A stretch of DNA of 64,000 nt, taken from contig NZ_POTW01000006.1 in the NCBI RefSeq assembly GCF_003236295.1, positions 1 to 64,000 of the forward strand, given 5' to 3'. Positions within the stretch are counted from its first letter, which is position 1, and each line of letters opens with the position of its first letter. The DNA comes from Jiangella anatolica (GTDB lineage Bacteria > Actinomycetota > Actinomycetes > Jiangellales > Jiangellaceae). Below, piece after piece: positions 36,025-42,959 of the stretch. The position numbers and the translations under genes were made by a program. Below the pieces are notes generated by a model that worked only from the letters and a program-made list of their open reading frames with translations, did not search any database and was not told the DNA's origin.

Positions 36025-37096
36025 AGCGCCCGGTATGAGCGTCCGCCTCAAGCTGACGCTCAGCTACGCCGGCGTCGTCGTGGTCGTGGGCGCCCTGCTG
36101 CTCGCCGTCGTGTGGGTGTTCCTGCTGCGCTACGTGCCCGACCAGGTCTACTTCCGCCCCGGCCCGTTCATGCCCAGCCGGTCGGACCTGCAGCGCGCGT
36201 TCCTGCCGAAGGCCGCCCTCGCGCTGGCGTTCCTGCTGGCCTTCGGCCTCGTCGGCGGCTGGCTGCTGGCCGGGCGCATGCTCATGCCGCTGACCCGCAT
36301 CACCGGCGCCACCCGCCGCGCCGCGGCCGGCTCGCTCTCGCACCGGATCCGGCTGCCCGGGCGCAACGACGAGTTCCGCGAGCTGGCCGACGCGTTCGAC
36401 GGGATGCTCGCGCGGCTCGAGGCGCACGTCGGCGAGCAGCGCCGGTTCGCCGCCAACGCCTCGCACGAGCTGCGCACGCCGCTCGCCGTCACCCAGATCC
36501 TGCTCGACGTCGCCCGCAACGACCCCGATCACGACTCCGGCCAGCTGGTCGAGCGCCTGCACGCCGTCAACGGCCGGGCGATCGACCTCACCGAGGCGTT
36601 GCTGCTGCTCAGCCTCACCGAGCAGCGGTCGTTCAGCCGCGAGGACGTCGACCTGTCGCTGATCGCGGAGGAGGCCACCGAGACGCTGCTGCCCGTCGCG
36701 GAGAAGCGTGGCCTCACGATCGAGACCGGCGGCGACCCGGCCCCCACGGTCGGCTCGCACGCGCTGCTGCTGCAGCTGACGACCAACCTCGTGCAGAACG
36801 CGATCGTCCACAACCTGCCCGACGAGGGCACCGTCTGGGTGACGACCGGCGCGCCGGCCGGGATCGTGACGCTCACCGTCGAGAACACCGGCAAGGAGCT
36901 CGACCCGGTGCTGGTCGCCACGCTGGTGGAGCCGTTCCAGCGCGGCGAACGCGTCCGCACCGACCACGCGGGCGTCGGCCTGGGCCTGGCCATCGTCAAC
37001 AGCATCGCCCAGGCCCACGACGGCACGCTCACCGTCGAGCCCCGTCCCGGCGGCGGCCTGCGCGTCACGGTGCGGTTGCCGGGTACGCGCGAGTGA
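36017..37096 (+). CDS. HAMP-domain sensor histidine kinase
   Basis: Membrane sensor of 359 residues. It has two transmembrane helices (about 17-38 and 66-86) flanking a very short extracytoplasmic loop of about 28 residues (RYVPDQVYFRPGPFMPSRSD), then HAMP, the H-box ASHELRTPLA (H150) and the ATPase domain with NLVQNAIVHN (N box) and GVGLGLAIV (G box). Such short-loop sensors usually detect membrane or cell-wall stress. With the divergent M15 carboxypeptidase this suggests a cell-wall response, which is inferred. ATG at 36035 is an alternative start. Confidence 0.94.
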   Translation: MNRAPGMSVRLKLTLSYAGVVVVVGALLLAVVWVFLLRYVPDQVYFRPGPFMPSRSDLQRAFLPKAALALAFLLAFGLVGGWLLAGRMLMPLTRITGATRRAAAGSLSHRIRLPGRNDEFRELADAFDGMLARLEAHVGEQRRFAANASHELRTPLAVTQILLDVARNDPDHDSGQLVERLHAVNGRAIDLTEALLLLSLTEQRSFSREDVDLSLIAEEATETLLPVAEKRGLTIETGGDPAPTVGSHALLLQLTTNLVQNAIVHNLPDEGTVWVTTGAPAGIVTLTVENTGKELDPVLVATLVEPFQRGERVRTDHAGVGLGLAIVNSIAQAHDGTLTVEPRPGGGLRVTVRLPGTRE

Positions 37097-37107
37097 TCCC
37101 CCGCTAA

Positions 37108-37123
37108 CCCGGTAGAAACCGGG
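37108..37123 (+). terminator. Short hairpin after the histidine kinase gene
   Basis: CCCGGT-AGAA-ACCGGG, a 6-bp stem, lies twelve bases after the kinase stop. It is weak but well placed as an end signal before the amine oxidase gene. Confidence 0.4.
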
Positions 37124-37193
37124 ACATAACGACCGGCCCCAAGACTGCCTCTGCGCCCGGCATCCCCCGCCCGGGCGGACAAGGAGGCCAGTC

Positions 37194-38804
37194 GTGACCA
37201 TCCCCGCCGGTACACCCCAGGCACACACCAGGCGCAGCTTCCTCACCCGCGTCGGCGCCGTCGGCGGCGCGGCGACGCTGTACGGCAGCATGGAGGCGCT
37301 CGGTCTGTTCGCCACCCCGGCCGCCGCGTCCGACTTCGCCCCGCCGCGCGCGGCCGACCTCCCCGACGCCGCCCGGTCCCGCGGCACGAAGGTCGTCATC
37401 CTCGGCGCCGGGACGGCCGGGCTCGCCGCGGCGTACGAGCTGGGCAAGGCCGGCTACGACTGCGTCGTGCTGGAGGCACGGGACCGGCCCGGCGGCCGGG
37501 CCAAGACGATCCGCCGCGGCGACCGCCTGACCGACACCGACGGCGTCAGCCAGACCTGCCGCTTCGACGACGGCCTCTACTTCAACGCCGGCCCCGCTCG
37601 CATCCCGAACCACCACGTGACGCTGGACTACTGCCGCGAGCTCGGCGTCGCGATCGAGGCGCTGGTCAACGCGAACGCGGAGAGCCTCTACTACCACGAG
37701 AACACGAGCAGCACCGACTACGGCGAGCTGGCCAACACGCCCGTCACGCACCGCCAGGCCAAGGCCGACGTGTACGGCTATGTCTCGGAGCTGCTCGCCC
37801 AGGCCGCCGACCAGGGCGCACTGGACTCCGTCCTCAGCGCCGACGACGCCGAGCGGGTCATCGAGCTGGCCGCCAGCCTGGGCGGGCTGACCGGCGGCAC
37901 GTATGCCGGCAACAGCCGCCGCGGCTACGTCGACGCGCCGGGCGCCGGGCACGACGCGGGCGTCGTCGGGACGCCACCGTCGATGTCGGCGATCCTGCAG
38001 AGCCGGTTCGGCACCCGGTTCGCGTTCGAGTTCGGCTTCGACCAGGCGATGATGATGTGGCAGCCGGTCGGCGGCATGGACCGCATCTCCGCGGCGCTGG
38101 CGGCCGCGATCGGCGGCAAGCGGCGCATCACCTACAACGCGCCGGTCACGCAGATCACCAACCTGCCCGACGGCGTGCGCGTCAGCTACCGCCTCAACGG
38201 CCGGACCCGCACGGTCGACGCCGACTACTGCATCGCCACCATCCCGCCGATGGTGCTCAAGTCGATCCCGACGAACTTCTCGACGGCGACGAAGGACGCG
38301 CTCGCCGTCCCGACCGGGGCTAACACCGGGAAGATCGGCCTGCAGTACGGCCGGCGCTGGTGGGAGGAGGACGACAAGATCTTCGGCGGCATCACCGCGA
38401 CGAACATGGACATCTCCGGGATCTGGTACCCGTCGTCGGGCTTCCTCGGCCCCAAGGGCGTCGTCGTCGGCTACTACTCCGGCTCCTACACCGACCTCCC
38501 GGTCGCCGACCGCGAGACGCGCGCCGTCGACCAGGGCGTGAAGATCCACGGCGCGAAGTACCGCGACGAGCTGGAGACCTCCATCTCCGTCGCCTGGCCG
38601 AAGGAGCCGTACAGCCTCGGCGGCTGGGTGAACTGGCCGGGCGGACGGGGAGCGGCCTACGACCACCTGCTCCAGCCGGACGGGCGGACCTACTTCGCCG
38701 GCGACCACCTCAGCTACCTCATCGCCTGGCAGGCCGGCGCGTTCGAGTCCGCACGCCAGGTCGTCACCGCCCTGCACCAGCGCGTCGCCGCGACCGCGGC
38801 CTGA
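37194..38804 (+). CDS. Tat-exported flavin monoamine/L-amino-acid oxidase-family protein
   Basis: FAD-dependent oxidase of 536 residues. A twin-arginine signal (TRRSFLTRVGAVGGAATL, R13-R14) is followed by the dinucleotide-binding VVILGAGTAGLAAAYELGKAGYDCVVLEARDRPGGRA and the C-terminal FAD-binding LLQPDGRTYFAGDHLSYLIAWQAGAFESA. The substrate-side region includes GPARIPNHHVTLDYCRELG, typical of L-amino-acid oxidase-like flavoenzymes. It should be folded with FAD inside and exported, making imino acids and peroxide outside. A gene for an exported RidA-like protein follows 17 bases downstream, which fits imine clearance. Substrate not determinable. Confidence 0.9.
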   Translation: MTIPAGTPQAHTRRSFLTRVGAVGGAATLYGSMEALGLFATPAAASDFAPPRAADLPDAARSRGTKVVILGAGTAGLAAAYELGKAGYDCVVLEARDRPGGRAKTIRRGDRLTDTDGVSQTCRFDDGLYFNAGPARIPNHHVTLDYCRELGVAIEALVNANAESLYYHENTSSTDYGELANTPVTHRQAKADVYGYVSELLAQAADQGALDSVLSADDAERVIELAASLGGLTGGTYAGNSRRGYVDAPGAGHDAGVVGTPPSMSAILQSRFGTRFAFEFGFDQAMMMWQPVGGMDRISAALAAAIGGKRRITYNAPVTQITNLPDGVRVSYRLNGRTRTVDADYCIATIPPMVLKSIPTNFSTATKDALAVPTGANTGKIGLQYGRRWWEEDDKIFGGITATNMDISGIWYPSSGFLGPKGVVVGYYSGSYTDLPVADRETRAVDQGVKIHGAKYRDELETSISVAWPKEPYSLGGWVNWPGGRGAAYDHLLQPDGRTYFAGDHLSYLIAWQAGAFESARQVVTALHQRVAATAA

Positions 38805-38821
38805 CCCAGGAGGTTCGGACT

Positions 38822-39466
38822 ATGCGCAAGCCCACCCGCCGGATGGCCGTCGTCGCCGCCGTGTCCAGTCTCGCCACGCTCGCCATCACCGGCAGCGTCG
38901 TCGCCGTCACCGGCATCGGCGCGCCCCGGCCACAGGAGGTCCGGTACAACCTGGCCGCCCCGGCCGAGGCGCCGGACCCGTTCATCGCCAGCGGCGTCGC
39001 CGTCGGCAACCAGGTGCCGCTCTACTTCTCCAGCGGCGTCGGGCCGTCGGCACTCAACACCGCCGCACCGGCCGGGACGCCGGAGCGCTACATCGACCCG
39101 GCCCAGTTCCCCGGCGGCGTGCTGCCCGCAGGGGTCACCGTCACCGAGGCGCAGGGCATGAACGCGATGGCCCGGATCCAGGAGAACCTCACGTCACAGG
39201 GGCTCACGCTGGCCGACATCATCAGCATGCGGATCTACCTCGAGGCCCCGCCCGGCGCCACGCGCGCGGACTACAACGGCTGGAACCGCGCCTACCGCAA
39301 GTGGGTGGCCAACGTGAATCGGGTGACCGGGGAGGTCATCCCGGCCTACGCGCCGGTCTCGTTCGCCAACGCCACCCGCCCGTCGCGCACCAACCTCGAG
39401 GTCGACACGCTGCCGGTCGGTGGCTGGCTGGTCGAGATCGAAGTGGTCGCGGCCTACAAGCGGTAG
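38822..39466 (+). CDS. Exported RidA-family protein
   Basis: Protein of 214 residues with an N-terminal signal (MRKPTRRMAVVAAVSSLATLAITGSVVAV) followed by a RidA-like fold. Recognisable parts are VGNQVPLYFSSGVGPSALN, GMNAMARIQENLTSQGLTLADIISMRIYLEAPP and the tail NLEVDTLPVGGWLVEIEVVAAYK. It is longer than cytoplasmic RidA because of an insert after the first strand. GGAGG lies just upstream of the ATG. It is encoded directly after the Tat-exported oxidase and most likely hydrolyses its imine products outside the cell (inference). Confidence 0.85.
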   Translation: MRKPTRRMAVVAAVSSLATLAITGSVVAVTGIGAPRPQEVRYNLAAPAEAPDPFIASGVAVGNQVPLYFSSGVGPSALNTAAPAGTPERYIDPAQFPGGVLPAGVTVTEAQGMNAMARIQENLTSQGLTLADIISMRIYLEAPPGATRADYNGWNRAYRKWVANVNRVTGEVIPAYAPVSFANATRPSRTNLEVDTLPVGGWLVEIEVVAAYKR

Positions 39467-39485
39467 GTTGCGGGCCGCCCACCAG

Positions 39486-39535
39486 GCGTTCTCCCGCTCC
39501 GCTGGGCATGCATGCCTGGTAGAGCGGGAGAACGC
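39486..39535. terminator. Bidirectional terminator between convergent genes
   Basis: A perfect 14-bp inverted repeat, GCGTTCTCCCGCTC (39486-39499) and GAGCGGGAGAACGC (39522-39535), with a nested GGCATGCATGCC in the loop. It lies between the ends of two converging genes. Confidence 0.8.
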
Positions 39536-39570
39536 TCAGTGATGTGCCCACACTCCCCCGTCAACAGCGG

Positions 39571-40677
39571 CTACAGCGTCCGCCACAACAGCAGCAGGGC
39601 GCGGTCGTCGGCGTCGGAGGAGGCGACGGCGTTGATGAGCTTCTGCGCGCCGCCGTGGAAGCCATGCGCCACGAGGCGCTCGGCCTCGCCCTGCAGCTTG
39701 TCGATGCCGTCGGACAGGTCCCGGCGCGGCGCCTCGACCAGCCCGTCGGTGTAGAGCATGAGCGCGTCGCCGGGGCGCATGCGCCCGGTGACCGGCTCGT
39801 AGTGCTTCTGCTCGTAGACGCCGAGCAGGCCACCCTCGGTGTCGAGGGTGGCCCAGCGGCCGGAGCCGGCGTGGAAGTGGATCGCCGGCGGGTGTCCGGC
39901 GGAGCGCACCTGGTACTCGCCGGTGGTGAGGTCGACGACGAGGTGGACGGCGGTGGCGAACCCCTCGGGCCAGCGTTGTCGCAGCAGGTAGGCGTTGGCG
40001 GCGGGCAGGAACTGGTCGGCCGGCAGCGAGCCGAGCAGCCCGCCGAACGCGCCGGACAGCAGCAGCGCCCGGGTCCCGGCGTTGTGCCCCTTGCCGGACA
40101 CGTCCACCAGCGCCAGCTCCAGCACCCGCCCGTCAGTGGAACGGGAGGCGACGGCGAAGTCGCCGGAGAAGCTGGACCGCTCGGCGGCGTGGTGCTTGAG
40201 GTCGATCTGCCAGCCACGGCCCAGCGGCGGCATCCGGCCCTGCGCGGCCAGCCGGTCGCGCAGGTCGACGAGCATCGACTCGCCCATCGTGCCCTGCAGC
40301 CCGAGCCGGGCCCGGGACCGGGCCAACCCCAGCGAGACCACCGCGGTGATGCCGACGACGACGGTGACGGCGGCGAAGGTCTGGCCGCCGCCGATGACGA
40401 CGCCGCCGGCGACCAGGCAGAACCCGACCGCGCCGACCAGCCAGGCCAGCGCCCGCGGCGGCACGAACAGCCCGCCGAACAGCAGCGGCAGCACCAGCGC
40501 GATGGCCGGCACGATCGACTCCCACTGCACCATCGACAGCCCGAGCAGCAGCGTGGCCGCCAGCAGCATTGCCATCACCACGGGTTCGCGGATCAGGCGA
40601 CGCGTCAGGGCATTGGCCGGACGCCCACCGAAGAACGCCCCGGCAAGCCCGAGCAGGCCAGCCGATCGGGTCGTCAC
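39571..40677 (-). CDS. Membrane-bound PP2C/SpoIIE-type serine phosphatase
   Basis: Protein of 368 residues. About four transmembrane segments at residues 32-118 (PVVMAMLLAATLLLGLSMV, IVPAIALVLPLLFGGLF, ALAWLVGAVGFCLVAGGVV, AAVTVVVGITAVVSLGLA) are followed by a SpoIIE/PP2C catalytic domain with SGDFAVA, LALVDVSGKGHNAGTRALLL, YQVRSAGHPPAIHF and DALMLYTDGLVEAP. The metal-binding aspartates sit in these motifs. Such phosphatases usually act on anti-anti-sigma factors in partner-switching regulation; no partner gene is adjacent. Confidence 0.92.
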   Translation of the reverse strand: MTTRSAGLLGLAGAFFGGRPANALTRRLIREPVVMAMLLAATLLLGLSMVQWESIVPAIALVLPLLFGGLFVPPRALAWLVGAVGFCLVAGGVVIGGGQTFAAVTVVVGITAVVSLGLARSRARLGLQGTMGESMLVDLRDRLAAQGRMPPLGRGWQIDLKHHAAERSSFSGDFAVASRSTDGRVLELALVDVSGKGHNAGTRALLLSGAFGGLLGSLPADQFLPAANAYLLRQRWPEGFATAVHLVVDLTTGEYQVRSAGHPPAIHFHAGSGRWATLDTEGGLLGVYEQKHYEPVTGRMRPGDALMLYTDGLVEAPRRDLSDGIDKLQGEAERLVAHGFHGGAQKLINAVASSDADDRALLLLWRTL

Positions 40678-40742
40678 ACGAGGACCCTAGCGGCAAAAAG
40701 AGCGTGGGAGGAAGATCACACAGAATTGCAGGCCATGGCGCG

Positions 40743-41552
40743 TCAATGCTGGCAGTTCGGGCACCAGAACAGGTTCCTGGCGGCCGTTCTTCCGGCCGCG
40801 ACAGGGGTACCGCAGACCAGGCACGGCTGCCCCGAGCGCCGGTAGACGTACACCTCGCCGCCGTGGTCGTCGACCCGTGGCGGACGGCCCATCGCCTCCG
40901 GCTCGTGCTCCGGCCGGACGGTGTCGATGCGGCCGCTCCGCACGCCCTGCTCCATCAGGCCCACGAGGTCGGCCCAGATCGACCGCAGCACCGGTTCCGG
41001 CACGGACGCGCCGGGACGAGCGGGGTCGATCCCGGCCCGGAACAGCGCCTCCGCGCGGTACACGTTGCCGACCCCGGCGACGACCGCCTGGTCCATCAGC
41101 AGGACGCCGATCGGCGCCCGGCTGCGGCCGATCCGCTGCAGCGCCGGCCCGGGGTCGTCGCCGCGAAGCGGGTCCGGCCCGAGCCGCGCCGCGACGGCGG
41201 CCACCTCGGCGTCGCCGACGACCTCGCAGCGGGTCGGCCCGCGCAGGTCGGCGTGGGCGCCGGGAACACGAAGCCGCATCCGCACCTCGCCGCGCACCGG
41301 CCCCTCCGGAGCGGGCCGGTCGAGCACGTCGAACTTCCCGTACAGCCCGAGGTGCACGTGCACCCACCGCCGCCCGGCGAATCCGATGAACAGGTGCTTC
41401 CCATACGCCTGCGCGCCGGACAGGACGGACCCCGAGACGACGGCGGCGCCGGCCGCGAACCGGCCCTGCGGGCTGGACACGTCCACCGTCCGCCCGCCGA
41501 ACACGAGCGACAGCTCGCCGGCCAGCCGGTGGATCGTGTGGCCCTCGGGCAC
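40743..41552 (-). CDS. nei: Fpg/Nei-family DNA glycosylase (endonuclease VIII-like)
   Basis: Base-excision-repair glycosylase/AP lyase of 269 residues. After the GTG start comes PEGHTIHR, with the catalytic proline and glutamate. GVGNVYRAEALF is the helix-two-turn-helix, and CLVCGTPVAAGRTAARNLFWCPNCQ is the C-terminal zinc finger with four cysteines. GTG at 41552 is fixed by the need for PEGH at the N-terminus. It lies just downstream of rpiB on the same strand, as in mycobacteria (Rv2464c-Rv2465c). Confidence 0.95.
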   Translation of the reverse strand: MPEGHTIHRLAGELSLVFGGRTVDVSSPQGRFAAGAAVVSGSVLSGAQAYGKHLFIGFAGRRWVHVHLGLYGKFDVLDRPAPEGPVRGEVRMRLRVPGAHADLRGPTRCEVVGDAEVAAVAARLGPDPLRGDDPGPALQRIGRSRAPIGVLLMDQAVVAGVGNVYRAEALFRAGIDPARPGASVPEPVLRSIWADLVGLMEQGVRSGRIDTVRPEHEPEAMGRPPRVDDHGGEVYVYRRSGQPCLVCGTPVAAGRTAARNLFWCPNCQH

Positions 41553-41565
41553 TACCGTCCTTCCT

Positions 41566-41784
41566 GTGAACGATCGCGAGAAGGGCGTGCGCAAGCTCGA
41601 CCAGGTCGACCGGCGCTCCCAGGTCGGCGTCTCGCGGGCGCTGCGGGCGCGGGACGTGTCCCGGCCGGCCGCGGCCGAGCTCGACGCGGCGCTGGAGCGG
41701 ATCGGGAAGACGCCGCTGCCGCCGCGGGCTAGTCGACCGGCGCAGGCAGCGGAGGAAGCTCGCCGTCCGCCTCGTACCGGCTGA
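41566..41784 (+). CDS. Small hypothetical protein divergent from nei, overlapping rpiB 3' end
   Basis: A 72-residue frame, VNDREKGVRKLDQVDRRSQV..., rich in charged residues and helix formers. It starts at GTG 41566, 13 bases from the nei start, and its end overlaps rpiB by 56 bases in convergent orientation. The first 55 residues look like a real small protein (balanced Asp/Glu/Arg, no signal). The last 17 lie inside rpiB and may be accidental. Not recognised. Confidence 0.4.
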   Translation: MNDREKGVRKLDQVDRRSQVGVSRALRARDVSRPAAAELDAALERIGKTPLPPRASRPAQAAEEARRPPRTG

Positions 41785-42208
41785 GCATCGCGATCCGCCG
41801 GGCGTGCCGCTCGCTGCCGGAGAACGAGGTCTCCAGGAACGTCCGCACGAACGTCGCGATGTCCTCGAACGGGTGCATCCGCGCGCCGACGGCCAGCACC
41901 CGGGCGTCGTTGTGCTCGCGGGCCAGCCGCGCGGTCTCCTCGGACCAGGCCAGCGCGGACCGGATCCCCTTCACCTTGTTCGCGGCCATCTGCTCGCCGT
42001 TGCCGGAGCCGCCGATCACGACGCCGAGGCTGCCCTCGTCGGCCACGACGCCCTCGCCCGCCCGCAGGCAGAACGTCGGGTAGTCGTCGAACTCGTCGTA
42101 GACGAACGGGCCGTGGTCGACGACCTCGTGGCCGCCGTCGCGGAGCAGCTCGACGAGGCGGTTCTTGACCTCGTACCCGGCATGGTCGGAGCCGACGTGG
42201 ACGCGCAT
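41729..42208 (-). CDS. rpiB: Ribose-5-phosphate isomerase B
   Basis: Pentose-phosphate isomerase of 159 residues. MRVHVGSDHAGYEVKN, VVDHGPF, GVVIGGSGNGEQMAANKVKGIRSALAWSEETARLAREHNDARVLAVGAR are diagnostic RpiB motifs. The actinobacterial class lacks the cysteine of E. coli RpiB, and here too the pocket reads GGSGNG. It is 20 bases after the DsbA-like gene. Confidence 0.97.
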   Translation of the reverse strand: MRVHVGSDHAGYEVKNRLVELLRDGGHEVVDHGPFVYDEFDDYPTFCLRAGEGVVADEGSLGVVIGGSGNGEQMAANKVKGIRSALAWSEETARLAREHNDARVLAVGARMHPFEDIATFVRTFLETSFSGSERHARRIAMLSRYEADGELPPLPAPVD

Positions 42209-42228
42209 GGGCGCGATTCTGCCGTACG

Positions 42229-42837
42229 TCAGTCGAAGATCGGGTCCCGGGTCCGCGTCCGCTTCAGCTCGAAGAAGCCGTCGTAGGAGGCCAGCGCCCG
42301 CACGCCGTCCCACACGCGGCCGGCCTCGTCGCCCTTCGGCGCCGGCGACATGACCGGGCCGAAGAACGCGTAGCCCTCGACCGCGATGACCGGAGTGCCG
42401 ACCTCGGTGCCGACCTGGTCCATACCAGCGTGGTGGCTCTTCCTGAGCGCCGCGTCGAACTCGTCGGTGTCGGCGTACGCGGCCAGCGAGGCGGGCAGCC
42501 CGACCTCGTCCAGCGCGGCGGCGATGACCTCCTGCCGGTCGGTCTCGCCGCCCAGGTGGAACCGGGTGCCCAGCGCGTCGTAGAGCGGCTTCACCCACTG
42601 CTCGCCGTGCAGTTCGCGGGCCGCGGTGACGACCCGCACCGGGCCCCAGCTGTCCGCCATGAGCTGGTTGTACTCCTCGCCGAGGTCGCGCTCGGCGTTG
42701 AGGTACGACAGCGACATGACGTGCCACGTCACCTCGATCGGCCGGACCCGCTCGACCTCCATGATCCAGCGGGACGCCATCCACGCCCACGGGCAGATCG
42801 GGTCGAACCAGAAGTCCACGGCGGTGGTCTCGCTCAT
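42229..42837 (-). CDS. DsbA-family mycothiol-dependent nitroreductase-like protein (Rv2466c-type)
   Basis: Thioredoxin-fold protein of 202 residues. The N-terminal FWFDPICPWAWMASRWI contains a CPW-type active site with a single cysteine, matching the FDPxCPWAW start of the Rv2466c family rather than a CxxC DsbA. Later LGTRFHLGGETDRQEVIAAALDEVGLP and the cis-proline in VGTPVIAVEGYAFFGPVMSP are visible. Family members use mycothiol, the actinobacterial thiol. Neighbouring pepN and rpiB keep the mycobacterial gene order. Confidence 0.93.
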   Translation of the reverse strand: MSETTAVDFWFDPICPWAWMASRWIMEVERVRPIEVTWHVMSLSYLNAERDLGEEYNQLMADSWGPVRVVTAARELHGEQWVKPLYDALGTRFHLGGETDRQEVIAAALDEVGLPASLAAYADTDEFDAALRKSHHAGMDQVGTEVGTPVIAVEGYAFFGPVMSPAPKGDEAGRVWDGVRALASYDGFFELKRTRTRDPIFD

Positions 42838-42959
42838 GTGCTGCCCTTCATCACGATTGACGTGTCAACAAGGTCTCGATGTGGCCAACCTCGCGGCGGC
42901 ACGCCCGATTCCCACCGCCTTCACCGACATGACGGGGCACGATCTGCCAGGATCGGGCC

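Noticed and set aside
34563-37096. Vancomycin-resistance (van) operon
   Set aside because: A VanY-like carboxypeptidase and a two-component system are present, but no vanH, vanA-type ligase or vanX genes are in the window.
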